DNA of 64,000 nt, taken from assembly GCF_003626575.1 (NCBI RefSeq), contig NZ_RBDY01000003.1:1-64000 (forward strand). The letters are read 5' to 3'. Under the pieces are notes generated by a model, which did not search any database, was not told the origin of the DNA, and saw only the letters and a program-made list of their open reading frames with translations. Below, one piece after another: positions 28,595-36,079 of this stretch. This stretch comes from Streptomyces radicis. GTDB lineage: Bacteria > Actinomycetota > Actinomycetes > Streptomycetales > Streptomycetaceae. A program made the position numbers and the translations under genes. Position 1 is the first letter of the stretch. Each line of letters starts with the position of its first letter.

Positions 28595-28637
28595 CGAGCC
28601 CCGTCACGCGCCCCTCCCCGGGCGTGGGCGGGGCTCG
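28595..28637. terminator. Hairpin at glnA 3' end overlapping the opposing gene's last codons
   Basis: CGAGCCCC (28595-28602) pairs perfectly with GGGGCTCG (28630-28637), and partial inner pairing extends the stem. It lies between glnA and the end of the convergent caspase/HSP90 gene, whose last codons it overlaps. Confidence 0.5.
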
Positions 28638-31600
28638 TCGCTGTCGTCGGGCGGCGAGAAGACGACGCCTTCGGGCAGCGGGTAGCCCAGCTCGGCGAGG
28701 CGCGTGGCCACGTCGTACGGGGTGCGGTCGAGGTCGTGGGCCAGCCGCAGGACGGACAGCAGCGACGTGGGGCGGAGGAGCGCGGGGGGCGGCGTGAAGT
28801 GTTCGCCCATGAGCGCCGCGTCGCCGGGGCGCACCGTCTGGTCCACGGACGCCTCGGGCACCTGGTAGCCGTAGGCGACGAGCCGGTCGCGCACCTCGCG
28901 GGGCGAGCGCCCCGAGAAGACCGCGGCCCGCAGCACGTGCGCGGGCGACACGGGGGCGCTCCGGGGCAGCCAGGGCGGCTGGCTGTCCAGGTCGCGGCTG
29001 ATCAGCAGCAGGTCGTCGCCCTCGAGCGTCTCGGGGAAGTCGTCGTCGCCGAGCCGGTAGCCGAGCTCGGCGAGGCGGGCGACGACCTCGGCGAGGGGCA
29101 CGTGCAGGCGGGCCGCCACGGCCGCCGCGTGGTGGTGCGGCACGGGCTGGTTCGCGCGCAGCCACGGGCCCGCCGAGTCCAGGTCCCTGCTGAGCAGCAG
29201 GGAGTCGCCCGGCCATGGCGCGATCGAGGCGGGCACGTCCTCGGGGACGCGGCAGCCGAGCTCGGCGAGGCGCGCGGCGACGTCGGGGAGCGTCCGTCCC
29301 GAGGCCGCGGCGGAGCGCACGAGGTCGCCGATGTGGAGGGGCCCGCGCCAGTCGACGGACGAGCCGTAGGCGCTGGGCTCGCCGTCGAGGAGCACCAGGT
29401 CGTCGCCGCCGAGGGTGGCGAGCACGGCGGGGTCGGCGGCGACGGTGTGGCCCCAGGCGGACAGGCGCGCGACGACCTCCTCGGGGGTGAGCCCGGTGGC
29501 CCCCGCGGCCCGCACCACGTGGGCGGCCGGGACCGGCACGGCGGCCGAGAGCCAGGGCGGGGCGCGGTCGAGGTCGTGGCTGAGGAGCGTGAGGTCCTTC
29601 TCCCCCACCTCGTCGGGCACCGTGAGCCCCGGCTCGGGTCCGGGGCCGAGCTCGCCGAGGCGGGCCGCGACCCCGGCGGGGGTGAGCCCGAGGCGTTCGC
29701 CCGCCGCCACGAAGTACGGCGGGGGCACCGGCTCGGCGGCGGTGAGCCAGCGGGGCTTGTCCTCGCCCGTGCGGAGCAGCGAGACGTCGGCCTCCTCCGC
29801 CGTGTCGGGGGGCGTGACGCCCTCCTCGAGCGCGTGGCCGAGGTCCGCGAGCCGGGTCAGCACCTGGGCGGGGGTGCGGTCCAGGAGGCGGGCGGCCGAG
29901 AGCACGTGCCCGAGGGGCACGGGCACGCCGAGCGCGAGCCACCGGTCGAAGGTGGACTCGAACGCGCCCTCCCTGACGCCGGTGCCCATGAGCAGCAGGT
30001 CCTCGTCGCGCACCGTCTCGGGGAGCCGCGTGCCCTCCTCGACCGGGTGTCCGACCTCGGCGAGCCGCGCCGCGGTCTCGGCGGGCGTGCGGCCCAACAG
30101 CCGGGCCGCGGACAGGACATGGCCGAGCGGCACCCGCCCGTTGCGCGGGAGGAAGGGGGACTCGCCGTCCAGGTCCCTGCTCATGAGCACCAGGTCGTCG
30201 GGGCCCGCCGACTCCGGCGCGGTCACGCCGTCGGGCAGCGGGCGGCCGAGCTCGGCCAGCCGGGCCGCCACCCGGCGCGGGCTCACGCCGAGGTGGATCG
30301 CGGTCTTGACCACGTCGGGGAGGAAGGGTCCTGAGTCGTCGGCTGGCCCGTCCGCCGTGGGGTCGTGGGAGCCGAGCTCGGGGTCGGCGGGCAGCGCGGA
30401 GAGGCCGATCCGCTCGGGGCCCATGAGGACGACCTGGTCCGAAGGGAGCGCCACGGGGATCGCGCCGTTCCCGCCGTCCCCGCCGTTCTCGCCGCCCTCG
30501 ACGGTGACGCCGGGGAACGCCCCCGCCCTGGCCCAGGCGAGCGCGCGCCACGCCTCGGTGAAGGACGCGGTGCCCATCTCGGGGCTCGCGGGGACGACGC
30601 CGTGTCCGTCCTCGTGGGCCTCGAGCAGCGTCGCGTCGGCGCCGAAGTGGCCCACGGCCGTCACGTCCACGTCGTACGGCCCGAACCTCCAGGGGCGGCG
30701 GCCCCCGGCGACGGCCTGGCGGACGATCTCGTCGGCGAGGCGGAGGCGGTGGCCCATCAGCTCGTTGAGCCAGTCGTGGTCGACGACCGTGGCGCCATCG
30801 GCGAGCAGGGCCTGGATCTCGCGGTAGAGCGACGCGGTGACATGGGCCGCGTCGTGGTGGAGCACGCCCCTGCGGTCCACGGTCAGCTCGGGCATGTGGG
30901 CCCCGGTGAGGTTGACCACGGCGCCGAAGAGGTCGATCCCGGCCCACAGGCCGTCGGCCAGGACGCCGCCGCCGACGGAGCACCACCATGTCTCGGGAGT
31001 GCTCGTGGCGTCGACGCGCACGTCGTCCTCGCGGGCCGCGTCGGCCGCGTAGGGGTCCTCGGCCCCCAGCGGGGCGGCGGGCGAGAGAACGTTCGGGGGC
31101 CAGCGCAGCCGGGTGTGTCCGTCCTCGGCGGTGACCTCGTAGGGGGCGATCCACAGCAGGCGGCGCAGCAGGTCCGGGCAGGAGGGGGCCTTCGCCGGGT
31201 CGCGGAGGTAGAGGCGGACCGTGGTGCCCGCGTCGTGGGCGCGGCCGAGGTCGTGGATGTAGAACAGCGCGCCGGGGCCCGCGATGTCGACCTGGAGGCG
31301 GTGGCCCGGGTGGCCGTCGGGGTCGAGGCGGCATGTGGTCACGGTGATGTCGTCGGCGATCATGAAGTAGCTCAACACCCCGATGCCGAATTGGCTGTTG
31401 GGGTGCATCTCGATCCCCTCGGCCGCCCACGCCGCCTGCTCGTCCAGGTATTCGGGGAGGTCGGCGAAGCGCATCCCGGCGTGCGAGAAGACCTCGCGCA
31501 GCTCGCGTTCGCCCATGCCGACGCCGTTGTCGGCGCACTCGATGTAGGCGCGGCCCTCGGGCGTGGTGCCCTGGGTGAACGTGATGCGGCCCGCCCAGCC

Positions 31601-33622
31601 CCCCGGGTGGCCGCGGCGGCGGCGCAGGAACGTCGTGCGGGCGTCGCGGTAACGGCAGGCGTCCAGGGCGTTCTGGTAGAGCTCGCGGATGGCCAGGGCG
31701 GGGTCGCCGTAGAGCCGCTCGCCCATGAGCAGCTCCTGGATGCGGTCGTCGGCCAGGCGGAACCGCAGGTCGGTGGACTCGTAGGCGGCCTGGCCCCCGG
31801 GGCCGGGGGTGGCGTGCAGCTGGTCGGCGGTGGCGTGGGCGGGGAGGTCGCCGAGCGGGGCCAGCTGGGGCTCGCCCGCGGCGCGGACGTCGATGGCGCC
31901 GAGCAGCGCGTCGAGGGTGGCGGCCTGCTGGCGCAGCGCCAGCTCGACGGCGGGGTGCGGGCAGGCGGCGCGCAGCACGCGGGTGCGGCCGTGGGCGTCC
32001 CAGCGGGCGGCGGCGAGGGTGCGGTGCAGGGCTTCGAGGTCGACGGCGTAGCTGATGCCGAGGTGGTCGACGATGACCTCGGGCAGCAGGGTGGGGTCGA
32101 GGGCCAGCCGGTGGGCGACGCTCAGCAGGGCGACGAGCAGGTGCTCGCGGATGTCCTGCTCGTCGTCGGTGGCGCCGGCCAGCTGGCGGACGGGCCTGAC
32201 GGTGCTGAGGTCGGGGGCGGTGCGGATGGCCCGCAGCAGGGTCAGCAGGTCCTCGGGGTCGAGCAGCTCGGCGAGGAGGCCGCCGGTGGCGGCCCCGCCA
32301 GGATCGGGGGCGAGCAGCTCGGCGAGCGCGGTGGCGTGGTGGGCGCGGGGGCGGCGGGCGAGCCAGCGGCCGAAGAGCCACCACGCGATGCCGGTGGCGC
32401 CCGCGGTGTCGCCCTGGGCGGTGGCGCGGGCGGCGCGGCGGACCAGGCGGGACTGGCTGCCGAAGAAGTGCTCGTAGCTCGCCCGCTCGTCGGTGGGCGC
32501 GGGCGCGTGGCCGAGGTCCGTGGGGGCGATGTCGAGGACGCGGACGGCGGCGCGGCTCCAGTGGGCCGTGTAGAGGTAGGGGACGAGCACGAGCAGGGCG
32601 GCCTCGGCCGGGGAGAGGGCCAGCTTCTCGGCGTTGAGGACCTTGGCGAGCAGCCAGCGGACGCGGTCACTCATCCGCTCGGCGAACCTGAGGGGGCGCC
32701 ATGGGTCGTCGGCGAGCCGGGCGTCGTCGAGGGCGTGCGCGCGGGCGAGCCGCCCCACGAGGCCGGTGACGGCCTCGCGGAGGGCGTCGGCGGCGGGGCC
32801 TTCCGCGGTCTGGGCCCAGGCGGGGTGGTCCGTGGCCGAGGCGACCCATGGGTGGTCGCCGCCCCGCGACGCGGCGGCGGCGGCGCGCCGGGGCCTCGGG
32901 ATGACGGTGAACCGGTCCATGTCGGTCTCGGTCCTGACCCTGACCTGCTGGCGGGGGCAGTTGTGCTCGGCGGTCAGGGCGTCCATGGAGCGCTGGAGCT
33001 GGTCGGCGATCCCGCCGAGGGTGCCGGGCCCCTGGTCGTCGGCGACGAGGGTGCACAGCGCGCGCGAGAACAGGCTGAAGCCGCCGTCCGCCGTGGCGTA
33101 GCGGGCGCGTTCGCCCGGGGAGCAGGCGTAGACGTGGCAGTAGTGGCGGTCGCCCACGCGGCGCACGCGCATGCTGGACCAGGCCGCGGCGTTGATGCCG
33201 CCCATCTCGCGCAGGTCGATGCCCTCGCGGCAGGCGTCGACGAAGACGGCGACGTCGCCGGCGCGGCTGCGCTCGACGTACGGGGTGAAGTCGAGGGGCA
33301 GGCAGCGCGCGGCGAAGTCGTGGGAGCGCATCAGGGCGCCGCGGGGCACCAGGAAGTCCTGGCCGCCGTGGTGGATGCCGTGGCCGCTGAGGTACAGCAG
33401 CAGCGTCTCGCCGGGGGCGGCGTCCTGGAAGAACGTCTCGACGGCGGAGTCGATGCCGTCGCGGTCGCTGTCGGCGGGGTCGTGCAGGGTGACCCCGTAC
33501 CCGGTGGCGGTCAGGGCGGCGTCCAGCTCGGCCAGGTCGCGCTCGACGAAGGCCAGGTCGTCGATGGCCGGGTCCCGGTAGCGGGGGACGCCGATCAGCA
33601 GGGCGCGGAACGTCGCGCTCAC
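28604..33622 (-). CDS. Caspase-like protease / HSP90-type ATPase fusion with tandem C-terminal repeats
   Basis: 1672-aa multidomain protein, cytoplasmic (no signal or membrane segment). Residues 1-240: caspase (C14-like) domain with catalytic H81 (LSGHG) and C131 (VDACREG). About 255-600: helical middle region. About 615-1000: HSP90/GHKL ATPase with N-box ELYQNALDA (E647, N651, D654), G1 ADNGVGM (697-703) and SQFGIGVLSYF (743-753). From about 1093 to 1655: eight complete repeats of about 65 residues plus a half repeat, each with a helix-turn-helix-like R-T/S-P-x-x-V-x-x-RL-A-x-LG core, several followed by SRDLD and PWL. Pairing of caspase and HSP90-type ATPase recalls NTP-dependent conflict (immunity) systems known from comparative genomics. 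Function untested. Confidence 0.9.
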   Translation of the reverse strand: MSATFRALLIGVPRYRDPAIDDLAFVERDLAELDAALTATGYGVTLHDPADSDRDGIDSAVETFFQDAAPGETLLLYLSGHGIHHGGQDFLVPRGALMRSHDFAARCLPLDFTPYVERSRAGDVAVFVDACREGIDLREMGGINAAAWSSMRVRRVGDRHYCHVYACSPGERARYATADGGFSLFSRALCTLVADDQGPGTLGGIADQLQRSMDALTAEHNCPRQQVRVRTETDMDRFTVIPRPRRAAAAASRGGDHPWVASATDHPAWAQTAEGPAADALREAVTGLVGRLARAHALDDARLADDPWRPLRFAERMSDRVRWLLAKVLNAEKLALSPAEAALLVLVPYLYTAHWSRAAVRVLDIAPTDLGHAPAPTDERASYEHFFGSQSRLVRRAARATAQGDTAGATGIAWWLFGRWLARRPRAHHATALAELLAPDPGGAATGGLLAELLDPEDLLTLLRAIRTAPDLSTVRPVRQLAGATDDEQDIREHLLVALLSVAHRLALDPTLLPEVIVDHLGISYAVDLEALHRTLAAARWDAHGRTRVLRAACPHPAVELALRQQAATLDALLGAIDVRAAGEPQLAPLGDLPAHATADQLHATPGPGGQAAYESTDLRFRLADDRIQELLMGERLYGDPALAIRELYQNALDACRYRDARTTFLRRRRGHPGGWAGRITFTQGTTPEGRAYIECADNGVGMGERELREVFSHAGMRFADLPEYLDEQAAWAAEGIEMHPNSQFGIGVLSYFMIADDITVTTCRLDPDGHPGHRLQVDIAGPGALFYIHDLGRAHDAGTTVRLYLRDPAKAPSCPDLLRRLLWIAPYEVTAEDGHTRLRWPPNVLSPAAPLGAEDPYAADAAREDDVRVDATSTPETWWCSVGGGVLADGLWAGIDLFGAVVNLTGAHMPELTVDRRGVLHHDAAHVTASLYREIQALLADGATVVDHDWLNELMGHRLRLADEIVRQAVAGGRRPWRFGPYDVDVTAVGHFGADATLLEAHEDGHGVVPASPEMGTASFTEAWRALAWARAGAFPGVTVEGGENGGDGGNGAIPVALPSDQVVLMGPERIGLSALPADPELGSHDPTADGPADDSGPFLPDVVKTAIHLGVSPRRVAARLAELGRPLPDGVTAPESAGPDDLVLMSRDLDGESPFLPRNGRVPLGHVLSAARLLGRTPAETAARLAEVGHPVEEGTRLPETVRDEDLLLMGTGVREGAFESTFDRWLALGVPVPLGHVLSAARLLDRTPAQVLTRLADLGHALEEGVTPPDTAEEADVSLLRTGEDKPRWLTAAEPVPPPYFVAAGERLGLTPAGVAARLGELGPGPEPGLTVPDEVGEKDLTLLSHDLDRAPPWLSAAVPVPAAHVVRAAGATGLTPEEVVARLSAWGHTVAADPAVLATLGGDDLVLLDGEPSAYGSSVDWRGPLHIGDLVRSAAASGRTLPDVAARLAELGCRVPEDVPASIAPWPGDSLLLSRDLDSAGPWLRANQPVPHHHAAAVAARLHVPLAEVVARLAELGYRLGDDDFPETLEGDDLLLISRDLDSQPPWLPRSAPVSPAHVLRAAVFSGRSPREVRDRLVAYGYQVPEASVDQTVRPGDAALMGEHFTPPPALLRPTSLLSVLRLAHDLDRTPYDVATRLAELGYPLPEGVVFSPPDDSDEPRPRPGRGA
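28658..30346 (-). repeat. Protein-level tandem repeat array (8.5 units, ~65 codons each)
   Basis: Units begin near residues 1100, 1164, 1235, 1299, 1364, 1429, 1494, 1558 and 1619 of the caspase/HSP90 protein. The shared pattern is VP..HVL.AA..LGRTP..VAARLAELG..LP.GV, then a DDLLL.SRDLD segment and PWL. Units 2 and 3 are closest (VPLGHVLSAARLL in both); unit 5 is the most diverged. Confidence 0.85.
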
Positions 33623-33638
33623 CGGCTCGCCAGGCCGC

Positions 33639-33995
33639 TCAGGAGCCGTGCCCGAACGTGAGCGTGATGGCGCCGCGGGCGGCCGCCTGCGCCGAGGTGC
33701 CCATCAGGGTGATGCCGCCGGTGGCGGTGACCTCGAAGGAGACCTGGGCCTCGCGCAGCGGCATGCCGCCGTCGGGCACGGTGATGCCAGCGAGTACCTC
33801 GTGCAGGGCGCCCACCGTGCGCCGGAGGTTCTCCCTGAGGACGGCGACGGGGATGTCGCGGATGGCGCGGCGCGGGGTGCCGTCGCCGTCCCCTCCGTCG
33901 TCCCCCGCGCGCCGGAAGAGGCCCATCTCCCCCGCTGCGGCGGTGGGTTCGTCCGTGTCGTCGAGCGAGACGACGACGGAGAGGATCTCGGCCAT
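33639..33995 (-). CDS. Pepco-like small partner protein of the caspase/HSP90 gene
   Basis: 118-aa soluble protein. Beta-rich ends (ILSVVVSLDD; SFEVTATGGITLMG, GAITLTFGHGS) frame a central helix (AVLRENLRRTVGALHEVLAG) and an acidic Asp/Gly linker. This resembles the Pepco domain described beside bacterial caspase and NTPase effector systems; I assign it by pattern memory. ATG at 33995 has GAGGGGGGAC upstream; the longer frame is not needed. It ends 16 bases before the caspase/HSP90 start, so co-transcription is very likely. Confidence 0.72.
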   Translation of the reverse strand: MAEILSVVVSLDDTDEPTAAAGEMGLFRRAGDDGGDGDGTPRRAIRDIPVAVLRENLRRTVGALHEVLAGITVPDGGMPLREAQVSFEVTATGGITLMGTSAQAAARGAITLTFGHGS

Positions 33996-34071
33996 GGGTC
34001 CCCCCTCATATGCCGTGGCCAGAAGCTGACACATTTTAGAACGGCCGTGGCGCGACGGGGAGATGACGGGC

Positions 34072-34476
34072 TCAGCGGGGCGAGGGGGTGCCCCTGGGGC
34101 GTATCGGGGTGCGGTGGTGGTCGGCCGCGCAGGTGTCGCACAGGGCCGTGATCCAGCTGCCGCGCGGGCCGCCGCGGAAGCGGGGGCGGCCCTCGGCGCC
34201 GCACATCTCGCACGTGCGGCCCGCGGCCTGCTCGGTGGCGTCGGTGAGCAGGGTCGCGGCGTCAGCCCAATGGCCGTCGAAGTACCCCTGGGCGTCGAAG
34301 CGGTCGGCGACGCAGACGCGCAGCCCGCCGAGGCTGCGCTCACACGTCTCGATCCGGTAGTCGGGGGCCAGGGCGAACAGCCTTTCGTGGAGCGCGTGAA
34401 GCAGGGCGGCCCAGCCGGGCCCGACGGTGTCGGTCCAGGCGCCGAGCTGCCTGTGGTCCAGGGGCGTGCCAGTCAT
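34072..34476 (-). CDS. Small zinc-ribbon-like hypothetical protein
   Basis: 134-aa protein. The C-terminal third has two CxxC knuckles (CEMCGAEGRPRF and LCDTCAADHH), likely one zinc site. The N-terminal part is helical (PGWAALLHALHERLFALAPDYRIETCERSLGG). ATG at 34476 follows GAGGATGGG; an upstream in-frame start at 34557 is less likely. It lies 76 bp upstream of the Pepco-like gene on the same strand, so it might be the first gene of the same unit. No function recognised. Confidence 0.65.
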   Translation of the reverse strand: MTGTPLDHRQLGAWTDTVGPGWAALLHALHERLFALAPDYRIETCERSLGGLRVCVADRFDAQGYFDGHWADAATLLTDATEQAAGRTCEMCGAEGRPRFRGGPRGSWITALCDTCAADHHRTPIRPRGTPSPR

Positions 34477-34583
34477 GGACCCATCCTCGCGCGGGGGTCT
34501 GACAATCCCGCCCGAGGTGCCGTTCGTCCCGTTTCGCCCCAGGATGGAAGCGGTCATGCAGCCGGAGGGAACGGACGACGGAC

Positions 34584-35090
34584 ATGGAAGCCACCATCAC
34601 CCTGCGCGTGGACGGCGAGGAGCGGCCCGTCTCGCTCGACACCCGCACGTCCCTGCTCGACGCGCTGCGCGAGCGACTCGGGGTCAACGCGCCCAAGAAG
34701 GGCTGTGACCACGGCCAGTGCGGCGCCTGCACGGTCCTGGTCGACGGGCGGCGCGTGACATCGTGCCTGCTGCTCGCCGTGACGCAGGACGGCGCGTCGG
34801 TGGTGACGGCCGCGGGGCTGGGCGCCGAGGCGGAGGGCGAGCCGCTGCGGCGGGCGTTCCTCGACCACGACGGATTCCAGTGCGGCTACTGCACACCGGG
34901 GCAGGTGTGCTCGGCCGCGGGGATGCTGCGCGAGGCGCGGGCCGGGCACGCGAGCCATGTCACCGCCGACCTGTCGGCCGACGAGATCCCGCTGGACGAC
35001 GCGGAGATCAGGGAGCGCATGAGCGGCAACCTGTGCCGGTGCGGCGCCTACCCCAACATCCTGGCCGCGATCAGGGAGGTGGCGCGGTGA
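34584..35090 (+). CDS. PaoA/YagT-type [2Fe-2S] subunit of aldehyde oxidoreductase
   Basis: 168-aa electron-transfer subunit of a xanthine-oxidase-family molybdoenzyme. A plant-ferredoxin-type [2Fe-2S] site has C41, C46, C49 (CDHGQCGAC) and C61. A second [2Fe-2S] site has C100, C103 (CGYC), C151 and C153 (CRCG). No Tat signal is present, so the complex is probably cytoplasmic, unlike E. coli PaoA. The stop codon overlaps the start of the FAD subunit. Confidence 0.93.
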   Translation: MEATITLRVDGEERPVSLDTRTSLLDALRERLGVNAPKKGCDHGQCGACTVLVDGRRVTSCLLLAVTQDGASVVTAAGLGAEAEGEPLRRAFLDHDGFQCGYCTPGQVCSAAGMLREARAGHASHVTADLSADEIPLDDAEIRERMSGNLCRCGAYPNILAAIREVAR

Positions 35091-36079
35091 TCCCGTTCGA
35101 CTACCGGCGCCCCGATGACGCGCCGGGGGCCGTCGCGCTGGTCGCGCCACGGCCCGACGCGGCGTTCCTCGCGGGCGGCACCAACCTCGTCGACCACATG
35201 CGCCTCGGCATCGCCCGCCCCGAGCTGCTCGTGGACGTCTCGCGGCTGCCGTTCGACACGATCGAGCGGCTGCCCGACGGCGGGGTACGCGTCGGGGCCG
35301 CGGTGCGCAACAGCGACCTGGCCGCCGCCCCGCTGATCAGGCGCCGCTACCCCATGCTGGCCGCGGCCCTGCTCGCGGGCGCCTCGCCCCAGCTGCGGAA
35401 CCTCGCCACCACGGGAGGTAACCTCCTCCAGCGCACCCGCTGCGCCTACTTCCAGGACGCCACGACGCCGTGCAACAAGCGCGTCCCCGGCTCGGGTTGC
35501 TCCGCGCTCGACGGCTTCCACCGGCACCACGCGGTCCTCGGGGCGTCGGACGGGTGCGTGGCGGTGCACCCTTCGGACATGGCGGTGGCCCTCACCGCGC
35601 TCGACGCCCAGGTGCGGGTGCTCGGCGGGGCCGGGGAACGGGTCGTGCCGATGACGGAGTTCCACCGGCTGCCGGGCGAGCGGCCCGAGCGGGACACGGT
35701 GCTCGAGCACGGCGAGCTGATCACGGCCGTGGACCTGCCGCCGCTGGCGATGGCCGCGCGGTCGGCGTACCGGAAGGTGCGCGAGCGCGCCTCCTACGCG
35801 TTCGCGCTGGTCTCCGTCGCGGCGGCGCTCTCGGTCAAGGACGGCGTGGTGGTGGACGCCCGCGTCGCGCTCGGCGGGGTGGCGCACCGCCCGTGGCGCG
35901 CGGTGCGCGCCGAGGGCGCGCTGCGCGGCGCGCCCGCCACCGAGGACGCCTTCCGCGCCGCCGCCGACGCCGAGCTGGCCGACGCGCGCCCGCTGCCGGG
36001 CAACGCGTTCAAGGTGCCGATGGCGAGGAACGCGATGGTCGCGGTGCTGCGCGACCTGAACGCCGGGGGCGCGCGATGA
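35087..36079 (+). CDS. PaoB/YagS-type FAD subunit with [4Fe-4S] insertion
   Basis: 330-aa FAD-binding subunit. The FAD contact region is FLAGGTNLVDHMRLG, and a second contact is TTGGNLLQ. The segment RTRCAYF, PCNKR and GSGCSA, followed by HAVLGASDGCVAVHPSDMAVAL, is the cysteine-rich insertion that carries a [4Fe-4S] cluster in PaoB/YagS and 4-hydroxybenzoyl-CoA reductase. GTG at 35087 overlaps the previous TGA (GTGA). The C-terminal CO-dehydrogenase flavoprotein domain is complete. Confidence 0.92.
   Translation: MIPFDYRRPDDAPGAVALVAPRPDAAFLAGGTNLVDHMRLGIARPELLVDVSRLPFDTIERLPDGGVRVGAAVRNSDLAAAPLIRRRYPMLAAALLAGASPQLRNLATTGGNLLQRTRCAYFQDATTPCNKRVPGSGCSALDGFHRHHAVLGASDGCVAVHPSDMAVALTALDAQVRVLGGAGERVVPMTEFHRLPGERPERDTVLEHGELITAVDLPPLAMAARSAYRKVRERASYAFALVSVAAALSVKDGVVVDARVALGGVAHRPWRAVRAEGALRGAPATEDAFRAAADAELADARPLPGNAFKVPMARNAMVAVLRDLNAGGAR

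Noticed and set aside
33996..34343. Longer start for the Pepco-like gene (234 aa)
   Set aside because: The extra residues are Ala/Arg/Pro-rich shadow of the zinc-ribbon gene, while ATG 33995 has a good ribosome-binding site.
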